Of a stretch of 64,000 bases of DNA, positions 34,495 to 42,292 are shown one piece after another. Each line of letters opens with the position of its first letter. The first letter of the stretch is position 1. The notes under the pieces were generated by a model. That model saw nothing but the letters and a program-made list of their open reading frames with translations. It did not search any database and had not been told where the DNA came from. Made by a program: the position numbers and the translations under genes. The stretch lies in the NCBI GenBank assembly GCA_963668015.2, contig CAXXCR010000023.1, positions 45,386 to 109,385 on the forward strand, in the 5' to 3' direction. The DNA is from Ilyobacter_A sp963668015. Its GTDB lineage: Bacteria > Fusobacteriota > Fusobacteriia > Fusobacteriales > Fusobacteriaceae.

Positions 34495-36084
34495 ATGGTG
34501 AAAATATCAATATTTGACTCTACACTGAGAGATGGAGCGCAAGGAGAGGGAATATCTTTTTCAGTAGAAGATAAGCTTAAGATTGTAAAAGCTCTCGACG
34601 AACTTGGAATTTCATATATTGAAGCAGGAAACCCAGGATCAAATCCAAAAGACCTGGAGTTTTTTCAAAGATTAAAAGATATAGAACTGAAGACATCAAA
34701 ACTTGTTGCTTTTGGAAGCACAAGAAGAAGAGACATTGATGTAAGAGAAGACAATAACGTGAGATCCCTGTTGACAGCAGATGCACCTGTTGTGGCTATT
34801 TTTGGGAAAAGTTGGGATTTCCACGTAACGGATATAATAAAAACTACACTGCAAAACAATCTTGATATGATTAAAGATACAATAAGTTACTTAAAAGAGC
34901 AGGGTAAAGAGATAATATTTGATGCTGAGCACTTTTTTGACGGATACAAAAGCAACCCAGAATATGCTATGGCTACTTTAAACGCAGCTGTAGAAGGTGG
35001 AGCATTTTGTCTTGCACTTTGCGACACAAATGGTGGAGCGTTCCCAGATGAGGTGTATGAGATTACTAAAGAGGTTGTAGAAAGATTCCCGGTTGAGGTT
35101 GGGATACATGCCCACAATGATGGTGGGATGGCTGTAGCCAACTCAATAATGGCTGTAAAAGCAGGAGCTGTTCAAGTTCACGGAACTTATATAGGTTTTG
35201 GTGAAAGGTGTGGAAATGCAAATCTTTCTTCAATACTTTCAAATCTTCAGCTGAAAAAAGGGCATGAATGTATACCGCAGGAAAACTTGGAACAGGTGAC
35301 TTCTACTGCAAGAAAAATTGCTGAGATAGCAAATGTTACTTTAGAAGACGGGATGCCATATGTTGGGATAAGTGCTTTTGCCCATAAAGGCGGAATGCAC
35401 ATAGACGGTGTCAATAAAGCACCAAAATCTTTTGAACACATAAATCCTGAATCAGTTGGAAATGAAAGAAGATTTCTGATGTCAGAAGTAGCAGGTAGAA
35501 CTACGATACTTTCTAAGATCAAAAAAATAGACTCGAGTTTAGAAAAGGATTCGCCTGAAACAAGAGAGATAATAGAAAAACTGAAGAAATTGGAGTATCA
35601 AGGGTATCAATTTGAAGGTGCAGAAAGCACTTTTGAGCTGCTTATACGTAAACACCTTGGAAAGTATAGACCTTTCTTTGAACTTGAGAACTTCAACGTT
35701 ATTGGAGGGTATCCTAGCAAAGAAAAAGAGTTTAGTGCATCGGCAATGGTAAAGCTGAAAGTAGACGGCAAAGTCGAGATAACTGCAGCCGAAGGGGATG
35801 GACCTGTAAACGCACTGGACAAGGCGCTTAGAAAAGCTCTGGAAGTATTTTATCCGGAACTTAAAAATATGCACCTAACTGATTATAAAGTAAGAGTGCT
35901 GAGTTCAAAAGAAGCAACAGGTGCAAAGGTAAGAGTATTGATAGAATCAACAGATGGAGAAGATATTTGGTCAACTGTTGGAGTATCAACAGATATAATT
36001 CAGGCAAGCTGGATTGCTCTGGTAGATTCTTTAGAGTATAAACTATTAAAAGATATAGAAAAAAAATTTAAGACATATTTATAG
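34495..36084 (+). CDS. cimA: (R)-Citramalate synthase
   Basis: Condenses pyruvate with acetyl-CoA to citramalate, which LeuCD and LeuB turn into 2-oxobutyrate: a threonine-independent entry to isoleucine. 529 residues. Paralogue of LeuA with IFDSTLRDGAQGEGISF, DAEHFFDGYK, IHAHNDGGMAVANS, YIGFGERCGNANL and FAHKGGMHIDGV; the AQGEGI, AEHFFDG and HNDGG variants are those of CimA rather than LeuA. C-terminal dimer domain present, probably isoleucine-regulated. The location among leu genes fits its use of LeuCDB. Confidence 0.92.
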   Translation: MVKISIFDSTLRDGAQGEGISFSVEDKLKIVKALDELGISYIEAGNPGSNPKDLEFFQRLKDIELKTSKLVAFGSTRRRDIDVREDNNVRSLLTADAPVVAIFGKSWDFHVTDIIKTTLQNNLDMIKDTISYLKEQGKEIIFDAEHFFDGYKSNPEYAMATLNAAVEGGAFCLALCDTNGGAFPDEVYEITKEVVERFPVEVGIHAHNDGGMAVANSIMAVKAGAVQVHGTYIGFGERCGNANLSSILSNLQLKKGHECIPQENLEQVTSTARKIAEIANVTLEDGMPYVGISAFAHKGGMHIDGVNKAPKSFEHINPESVGNERRFLMSEVAGRTTILSKIKKIDSSLEKDSPETREIIEKLKKLEYQGYQFEGAESTFELLIRKHLGKYRPFFELENFNVIGGYPSKEKEFSASAMVKLKVDGKVEITAAEGDGPVNALDKALRKALEVFYPELKNMHLTDYKVRVLSSKEATGAKVRVLIESTDGEDIWSTVGVSTDIIQASWIALVDSLEYKLLKDIEKKFKTYL

Positions 36085-36105
36085 TTTAATTAGGAGGAGA
36101 TATAA

Positions 36106-37404
36106 TTGGGAATGACGATAGTAGAAAAAATATTGGCAAAACATGCTGATAAAGAAAAAGTTAATCCTGGAGAAAACGTGTGGATAGACGTTGACGTACT
36201 TATGACGCACGATGTAACTGGTCCAGGAACAATGGCAATATTCAAAGAAAAATTTGGTAAAGATGCAAAAGTATGGGATAAAGAAAAAATAGTACTTACA
36301 CCTGACCACTATATTTTCACAGAAGACAAACACGCAATGAGAAACCTTGAGTATGTAAAGGAGTTTGCGAAAGAGCAAGACTTAAAATACTACTATGAGC
36401 CGTTTACGGACACTTATACAGGTGTATGCCACGTAACACTAGCTCAAGAGGGTCACACTAGGCCAGGAGAGGTTTTATTCGGAACTGACTCACATACATG
36501 TACAGCTGGGGCTTTCGGTCAATTCGCAACAGGGATAGGAAATACGGATGCAGCTTACATAATGGGTACAGGAAAATTATGGGTAAAAGTTCCTGATACA
36601 ATGAGATTTACATTCAATGGTAAAGTACCTGAGTACATCATGGGAAAAGATATAGTGCTTCAAGTTATAGGTGATATCGGTTTTGACGGTGCTACATACA
36701 AATGTATGCAGTTCGACGGAACAGCAATCCGTGACCTTAACATGGAAGAAAGAATGACTATATGTAATATGGCAATCGAAGCTGGTGGGAAATGTGGAAT
36801 TATCGAGCCAGACGAACTTACAATTGAGTATGTAAACGAAAGAACAGATAAAGCCTTCGACGTTTTAAATTCTGACGAAGATGCTAAGTACTCATTTGAA
36901 AAAGTATACGATGCAGCTAAGCTTGAGCCGGTTGTTGCAAAGCCTTACTCGCCAGGAAATGCTGAACTTGCTAAAAACCTTTCTGATGTAAAACTTGACA
37001 GAGCCTATATAGGGTCATGTACAGGTGGTAAAACAACAGACTTCGTTGCAGCTGCAAAAATATTAAAAGGCAGAAAAGTATCTATTGAAACTTTCATAGT
37101 TCCTGCAACAGTTAAAGTAGACAAAGCTCTTGATAATATAAAATTTGACGGTGAATCATTAAGAGAGATATTTGAAAAAGCAGGATGTAATGTAGGGAAA
37201 CCTTCATGTGCAGCATGTCTTGGAGGACCTCTGGATACATACGGAAGAACACACGGAACTGAGGTAGTTATCTCTACTACTAACAGAAACTTCCCAGGAA
37301 GAATGGGATCTATGGATGCACCTATTTATTTAGCATCACCTTACACAGCTGCAGCTTCAGCTGTAACAGGTTATATCACTGATCCAAGAGAATTTATAAA
37401 ATAA
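36106..37404 (+). CDS. leuC: 3-isopropylmalate dehydratase, large subunit
   Basis: Aconitase-family [4Fe-4S] subunit, of the shorter (about 430 aa) archaeal/clostridial type. GTDSHTCTAGAFGQFATGIGN, IGSCTGGKTTDFVAAAKIL and GKPSCAACLGG hold the cluster cysteines and active-site residues. Start chosen as TTG 36106, six bases after GGAGGAG; the in-frame ATG at 36112 is too far from it and homologues commonly begin MGMTI. Acts on isopropylmalate and, given cimA, on citramalate. Confidence 0.94.
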   Translation: MGMTIVEKILAKHADKEKVNPGENVWIDVDVLMTHDVTGPGTMAIFKEKFGKDAKVWDKEKIVLTPDHYIFTEDKHAMRNLEYVKEFAKEQDLKYYYEPFTDTYTGVCHVTLAQEGHTRPGEVLFGTDSHTCTAGAFGQFATGIGNTDAAYIMGTGKLWVKVPDTMRFTFNGKVPEYIMGKDIVLQVIGDIGFDGATYKCMQFDGTAIRDLNMEERMTICNMAIEAGGKCGIIEPDELTIEYVNERTDKAFDVLNSDEDAKYSFEKVYDAAKLEPVVAKPYSPGNAELAKNLSDVKLDRAYIGSCTGGKTTDFVAAAKILKGRKVSIETFIVPATVKVDKALDNIKFDGESLREIFEKAGCNVGKPSCAACLGGPLDTYGRTHGTEVVISTTNRNFPGRMGSMDAPIYLASPYTAAASAVTGYITDPREFIK

Positions 37405-37416
37405 GGGAGGACAATA

Positions 37417-37965
37417 ATGGAAAACGTAATAAAAGGTAAAGCCTACGTGTTAGGTGATAATATAGATACTGACCAAATCATACCAGCTATCCACCTTGTA
37501 TACAAGGTGGATGACCCTGAGGAGTCTAAATTGTACGGAAAATACGCACTTTCTGGACTACCTGCAGACGTAAAAGGTGACACACCTTTCATCAAAGAAG
37601 GGGAATATACTTCAGAGTATACTGTTGTTGTAAGTGGGAAAAACTTTGGGTGCGGATCTTCTAGGGAACACGCTCCACTAGCACTTGAAAAAGCTGGAGT
37701 AAAAGTAGTTATCGCGGAAGACTACGCTAGAATTTTTTACAGAAACTCAGTTGATGGGGGATTCCTTATTCCAGCAGAAACAGAGCTTAGACTTTGCGAA
37801 GAGATAAAAACAGGAGACGAGGTTGAAGTAAACATAGAGGCAAAACTTATAAAGAACCTTACTTCTGGAAAAGAGTACCAACTTAAAGATCTAGGGGATG
37901 TAAAAGATATCATAGAAGCTGGCGGACTTTTCAACTACGCTAAAAAACACGGTTACATCAAATAA
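37417..37965 (+). CDS. leuD: 3-isopropylmalate dehydratase, small subunit
   Basis: Swivel domain partner of LeuC, 182 residues. GDNIDTDQIIPAIHLV and NFGCGSSREHAPLALEKAGVKVVIAEDYARIFYRN are the diagnostic motifs (substrate-binding GCGSSRE). Follows leuC by 12 bp with AGGGAGGA. Slightly longer than archaeal LeuD because of a C-terminal helix. Confidence 0.95.
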   Translation: MENVIKGKAYVLGDNIDTDQIIPAIHLVYKVDDPEESKLYGKYALSGLPADVKGDTPFIKEGEYTSEYTVVVSGKNFGCGSSREHAPLALEKAGVKVVIAEDYARIFYRNSVDGGFLIPAETELRLCEEIKTGDEVEVNIEAKLIKNLTSGKEYQLKDLGDVKDIIEAGGLFNYAKKHGYIK

Positions 37966-38005
37966 TCATATAGTATAAACTATATAAAGCGATGGAGGGG
38001 AAATA

Positions 38006-39076
38006 ATGAAATTTAATATAGCACTTATGCCTGGTGACGGAATCGGAGTAGAAATAACTGAGCAGGCAGTTAAGGTTTTAGGTAAAATTGGAGAAAAATA
38101 CGGACATGAATTTAACTTTCAAGAAGTTCTAATCGGGGGAGTAGCTATAGATAAAACTGGAAGCCCACTACCTCAAGAAACTATTGACGTGTGTGAAAAA
38201 AGTGATGCAGTTCTTCTAGGGGCTGTTGGTGGACCGAAATGGGATAGCCTTTCTGGTGACCAAAGACCTGAAGCTGGACTTTTAGGTATCAGAAAAGCAC
38301 TAGGACTTTATGCAAACATACGTCCTGCGATCCTTCACAAAGCACTTAAAAGCGCTTGCCCTATCAGAGAAGATATCATAGGAGACGGCCTTGATATCTG
38401 TGTTGTAAGAGAACTTACAGGTGGGATCTACTTTGGTGAAAGAACTACAAAAACAAACGAAAATGGGGAGTTAGAAGCTCACGATACACTTGTTTACTCT
38501 GAAAGTGAAGTTAGAAGAATAGCTAAACAGGCTTTTGAAATTGCAATGAAAAGAGATAAAAAAGTTACAAGTGTTGACAAGGCAAACATCTTAGACTCCT
38601 CAAGACTTTGGAGAAAAGTTGTATTAGAAGTTGCAAAAGACTATCCTGAGGTAGAATTAAATCACCTTTATGTTGACAATGCAGCAATGCAACTTGTTAT
38701 AAACCCAAAACAATTTGATGTTATCTTAACTACAAATATGTTCGGAGATATCCTTTCTGACGAAGCAAGTATGATCACAGGTTCTATTGGAATGCTTCCT
38801 TCAGCAAGCTTGGGTGGAAATATAGGACTATATGAGCCAATCCACGGATCTGCACCGGATATAGCCGGTCAAGACAAAGCAAATCCAATAGCAACAATTT
38901 CATCTGTCGCAATGATGCTACGTTACTCTTTAAACTTAGATAAAGAAGCAGATTCTATCGATAATGCTATAACTAAAGTTTTAGAGGCTAACTACAGAAC
39001 AGGGGATATCATGAGCGATGGGATGACTCTTGTTGGTACTAAAAAAATGGGAGAACTTATTTTATCAGAAATTTAA
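38006..39076 (+). CDS. leuB: 3-isopropylmalate dehydrogenase
   Basis: NAD-dependent oxidative decarboxylase, 356 residues, dimeric. MPGDGIGVEITEQ, the LGIRKALGLYANIRPA substrate loop with the Leu/Arg pair, RELTGGIYFGER, and NMFGDILSDEASM with the metal aspartates, then PIHGSAPDIAGQDKANPIA. In this operon it probably also oxidises 3-methylmalate from the citramalate route. Confidence 0.96.
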   Translation: MKFNIALMPGDGIGVEITEQAVKVLGKIGEKYGHEFNFQEVLIGGVAIDKTGSPLPQETIDVCEKSDAVLLGAVGGPKWDSLSGDQRPEAGLLGIRKALGLYANIRPAILHKALKSACPIREDIIGDGLDICVVRELTGGIYFGERTTKTNENGELEAHDTLVYSESEVRRIAKQAFEIAMKRDKKVTSVDKANILDSSRLWRKVVLEVAKDYPEVELNHLYVDNAAMQLVINPKQFDVILTTNMFGDILSDEASMITGSIGMLPSASLGGNIGLYEPIHGSAPDIAGQDKANPIATISSVAMMLRYSLNLDKEADSIDNAITKVLEANYRTGDIMSDGMTLVGTKKMGELILSEI

Positions 39077-39168
39077 TCAAAATTTTATTTAAAAATAATA
39101 TTTTTGATATATAATTTTCAGGTATTTAATTATTTAAAATAAATCTAGAGAAGACGAGGAGAATGAGA

Positions 39169-40161
39169 ATGGCAAAGGTATATTACGAGAAGGATTGTAA
39201 CTTCGATCTTTTAAAAGGGAAAAAAATAGCTGTAATCGGATACGGTAGCCAAGGGCACGCACACTCTTTAAACCTAAAAGACAGTGGAGCAGACGTAACA
39301 GTAGGTCTTAGAAAAGGAAGCAAGTCTTGGGCAGTAGCAGAAGAAGCAGGATTAAAAGTTGCAACAGTAGCAGAAGCATCAACAGGAGCGGATATAGTAA
39401 TGATCCTTACTCCAGATGAAGTGCAAGCATCTGTATACAAAAATGAGATCGCACCAAACCTAAAAGAGGGAGCTTACCTAGGATTCGGACACGGATTCAA
39501 CATCCACTACGGACAAATCGTACCTAGAGAAGACGTAAACGTGTTCATGACAGCACCAAAAGGTCCAGGACACATGGTAAGAAGAACATATACAGAGGGA
39601 AGCGGAGTGCCTTGTCTAATAGCAATCCACCAAGACCCTGCAGGAGATACAAAAGAGATCGCGCTAGCATGGGCGTACGGAGTAGGTGGAGCTAGATCAG
39701 GAATTCTAGAAACAACGTTCCCACAAGAAACAGAAACAGACTTATTCGGAGAACAAGCAGTACTTTGTGGAGGGGTAACAGAGTTAATGATCGCAGGATT
39801 CGAAACTCTAGTAGAAGCAGGATATGATCCAACAAACGCATACTTTGAGTGTGTACACGAAATGAAATTAATAGTAGACCTAATATATGAAAAAGGATTC
39901 CAAGCGATGAGAGACTCAATCTCAAACACAGCTGAGTACGGAGACTACATCACAGGACCAAAAGTAATAACAGATGAATCAAGACAAGCGATGAAAGAAG
40001 TTCTAAAAGACATCCAAGAAGGAAAATTCGCAAGAGACTTCATCTTAGAGACTCAAGCAGGAATGCCATTTATGCATGCAAAGAGAACAAGAGGAACAGC
40101 ACATCAAATAGAAAAAGTAGGAAACGAACTAAGATCTATGATGTCTTGGATCAAAAAATAG
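39169..40161 (+). CDS. ilvC: Ketol-acid reductoisomerase, copy 2
   Basis: Second full-length class I KARI, 330 residues from ATG 39169 (GAGGAG eight bases upstream; an in-frame ATG at 39163 adds two residues). Differs from copy 1 by Val for Ile at residue 4; the DNA appears identical from about codon 5 through the stop codon, while upstream and downstream sequence is unrelated. Identity that ends at the ORF edges points to recent duplication or gene conversion. It closes the operon and is followed by a strong terminator; a separate promoter may lie in 39077-39160. Confidence 0.97.
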   Translation: MAKVYYEKDCNFDLLKGKKIAVIGYGSQGHAHSLNLKDSGADVTVGLRKGSKSWAVAEEAGLKVATVAEASTGADIVMILTPDEVQASVYKNEIAPNLKEGAYLGFGHGFNIHYGQIVPREDVNVFMTAPKGPGHMVRRTYTEGSGVPCLIAIHQDPAGDTKEIALAWAYGVGGARSGILETTFPQETETDLFGEQAVLCGGVTELMIAGFETLVEAGYDPTNAYFECVHEMKLIVDLIYEKGFQAMRDSISNTAEYGDYITGPKVITDESRQAMKEVLKDIQEGKFARDFILETQAGMPFMHAKRTRGTAHQIEKVGNELRSMMSWIKK

Positions 40162-40183
40162 TTTAAATAGCTATATAAAAGCA

Positions 40184-40210
40184 GGCTGCCTAATAAGGCA
40201 GCCATTTTTA
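40184..40210 (+). terminator. ilv-leu operon terminator
   Basis: GGCTGCC/GGCAGCC stem with a 6-nt loop (40184-40203) and a T-rich tail. Confidence 0.9.
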
Positions 40211-40460
40211 TATAAATATTTAATTGTACTTTGTATATATTTCACTAATTTATTTGCTTCACTGTTAGTTTTATTAAAAAGAAACTCGGAACTTTTTTAG
40301 AGGAATTCAATGTTAATTGAGATACTTCTCCAAAAGATTTATATGGAGTAAGTTCATTTGCTAAAAGGGATATACGACAAGCTACCACCAATTTTAGATT
40401 TATGTTTGTTTTATAAGTTTTTTACTCAATATATTTTCCAATCATAAATTTCATGTTTAA
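40205..40460 (-). pseudogene. Possible decayed coding remnant
   Basis: On the minus strand about 60 codons read openly through LVVACRISLLANELTPYKSFGEVS, and another frame continues FLFNKTNSEANKLV. It could be the tail of a lost regulator gene with one frameshift, but I do not recognise the family. No ribosome site or start. Nothing else was seen in this interval. Confidence 0.2.
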
Positions 40461-40478
40461 AATTAGCTGAAAGACCTC

Positions 40479-40969
40479 CTATTCCGAGATAGCGGCATTA
40501 ATTTTTTCTGCAAATTCTTCTATTACATCCTCATAAAAATCCTCGTAAGTTTCAGTGATGCCCTTTAATAAGCGTACCAAAAGTTTATCTATAAAACCAA
40601 GCCTGTCCAAGTAGATCGCCTGACCTAAAATATCAGTACTAAGAGAGATGTTTCTAAGTACCTGTGGAAGTTTTCTTCGATAAGACCTGACTTTATTTCT
40701 GGATTTTTTTCGCCAGCACATAAAAATAAAGCCAGTTTTTTTTCTTTTAAAATGTTCAGGTTATTTTTTATGAACTCTTTAAAATGCTTTTGAACTTTAC
40801 CAAAGTAAACAGAGGATCCAAGAATAATCAAATCATAATTGGAAACATCTGAATCAGGAAAACTGTAAAGATCTATTATATCGGGAGGTTCATTTAATTT
40901 TTCAGCCAGCATCTTGGAAATTTTCTCTGTTGTTCCGCACCTTGTTGAATATGCAATTAAAATATTCAT
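40479..40969 (-). pseudogene. Flavodoxin-domain protein (HemG-like) with a frameshift
   Basis: FMN-binding flavodoxin of the protoporphyrinogen-oxidase-like class. ATG 40969 follows GTGGAGGTG; the P-loop-like FMN site is AYSTRCGTTEKI, followed by YDLIILGSSVYFGKVQKHF and LALFLCAGEKNPEI. The frame then closes early near GLIEENFHRYLE. Shifting frame at 40666-40670 (one T missing in TTTCC) restores NFPQVLRNISLSTDILGQAIY and a normal C-terminus at 40479, about 163 residues. Single lesion in an otherwise intact gene: recent pseudogene or sequence error. Confidence 0.75.
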
Positions 40970-40999
40970 AAGTTCACCTCCACAATAACATCATAATTC

Positions 41000-41036
41000 A
41001 TTTACAAAACAGAAAACTGGGACAGAAAAGTCCCAG
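41000..41036 (-). terminator. Terminator of the OmpA-like gene
   Basis: CTGGGAC/GTCCCAG stem (41036-41017) then TTTTCTGTTTTG on the minus strand. Confidence 0.85.
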
Positions 41037-41043
41037 TAATCAT

Positions 41044-41727
41044 TTAATTTATTATGTTTATCTCAACTCTTCTATTTTTTGCTCTACCCTCTTCGGTATC
41101 GTTTGTGGTAACAGGCTCATCAAAGCCTTTTGCTTTAATTTCCAGCCTAGATTTATCGACACCTTTTGAAGTCAAATAATCTGCCACAGTTTTTGCACGT
41201 TTATTAGAAAGTTTCTGGTTATACTTAGCAGTTCCGATGTTGTCAGTATGACCGACCACTTCCACAGAAAGCTCAGGAGCCATATTGATGGCTTCTGCAA
41301 CTGCGTTTAAAACTTCGTTAAAGTCGGTTTTAAGTTCAGATTTGTTGAATCCAAATGTAACGTCATAAGGCATAACTATAGTGAACATATCCATCTGGCT
41401 CTTGAATACCACACCTGATTTTTCAAAGTGAACTTTAACCGAATAGAAGTCATTTATTTTCTTTATATCGGTGCCGATTTCCCCTATTTCATCACCTATA
41501 ATTGAATCATCCTGTCTCAAAGTGACCACACTTTCTTCAACAGCAGCATTGGCAATTTTTATTTTTTCCAACTCAAGATTTGTATCATCAATATTTTTTT
41601 CCAAAACGGATATCTTTTCTCCTAAAGAGTTAAGTGTTGCAAGAGTAGCTTCATCTTCCACAACTTTTTGAGAAGTACAAGCACTTAAAAGTGAGACAGC
41701 CGCAAGAAAAAATGCAATTTTTTTCAT
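41044..41727 (-). CDS. OmpA-family peptidoglycan-binding lipoprotein
   Basis: 227 residues: signal peptide with lipobox LLSAC (Cys17), a coiled-coil region (about 28-85), then an OmpA C-terminal domain (about 110-227) with FGFNKSELKTDFNEVL, VVGHTDNIGTAKYNQKLSNKRAKTVADYL and the closing GRAKNRRVEI. This domain binds peptidoglycan from an outer-membrane anchor, so the protein probably ties the envelope layers together. Its signal peptide is nearly the same as that of the small lipoprotein just upstream (10 bp apart), so the pair is an operon born of duplication. Confidence 0.9.
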   Translation of the reverse strand: MKKIAFFLAAVSLLSACTSQKVVEDEATLATLNSLGEKISVLEKNIDDTNLELEKIKIANAAVEESVVTLRQDDSIIGDEIGEIGTDIKKINDFYSVKVHFEKSGVVFKSQMDMFTIVMPYDVTFGFNKSELKTDFNEVLNAVAEAINMAPELSVEVVGHTDNIGTAKYNQKLSNKRAKTVADYLTSKGVDKSRLEIKAKGFDEPVTTNDTEEGRAKNRRVEINIIN

Positions 41728-41736
41728 AGAATCCTC

Positions 41737-42033
41737 CTATTTTTCCATTATAGTCTCTTTAAGTGCTTCAAGTTCTGATTTCAATCCGTCAACATCATCT
41801 TTTATGGCTTCATCAGTCTGTTTCAAAATAATTAGTTCATCTAAAAGAGCCTCATTTTTCAGTTTTTCCTCTGTAATAACTTCATTTGTTTCTGCAAGTT
41901 TTCCCTCCGCAGTCTGAATTTTTGCTTGAAGAGAATTAATCATGTTTAAAGTTTTATCCTCTTCCTTCATGTCCGTAGATGTACAGGCAGTAAGAAGGCT
42001 TAATGATGCGATAAAAAATGCAATTTTTTTCAT
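41737..42033 (-). CDS. Small coiled-coil lipoprotein
   Basis: 98 residues. Lipobox LLTAC (Cys17) after MKKIAFFIASLS, followed by an uninterrupted acidic coiled coil (heptads of Leu/Ile from about 28 to 95: LNMINSLQAKIQTAEGKLAE). No globular domain. It looks like the N-terminal half of the OmpA-like neighbour without the peptidoglycan-binding part, reminiscent of a Braun-type or adhesin-like spacer lipoprotein, though no C-terminal Lys for peptidoglycan linkage beyond a plain final K is apparent. First gene of the two-gene operon. Confidence 0.75.
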   Translation of the reverse strand: MKKIAFFIASLSLLTACTSTDMKEEDKTLNMINSLQAKIQTAEGKLAETNEVITEEKLKNEALLDELIILKQTDEAIKDDVDGLKSELEALKETIMEK

Positions 42034-42292
42034 AATAAAATTACCCCCTTTTAAAATTTATATCTAGGTCAGTACAGTTTTTTGAAAACAAACAGTAAAA
42101 TAAAAATGATAGATTCTACTATCTAAATTTAAGGTATAATGAATGAAAAATATTATACATCACCTGTTAATTTATATACAAAATATTAACGAAATTCCTC
42201 TATTTTAAAGGATTTTTTGCTTTTAACTTTATTTATTAATTTAGATATGTTAAACTGTATTATGTTAAAATTTATACCCATCGGGAGGAAGT

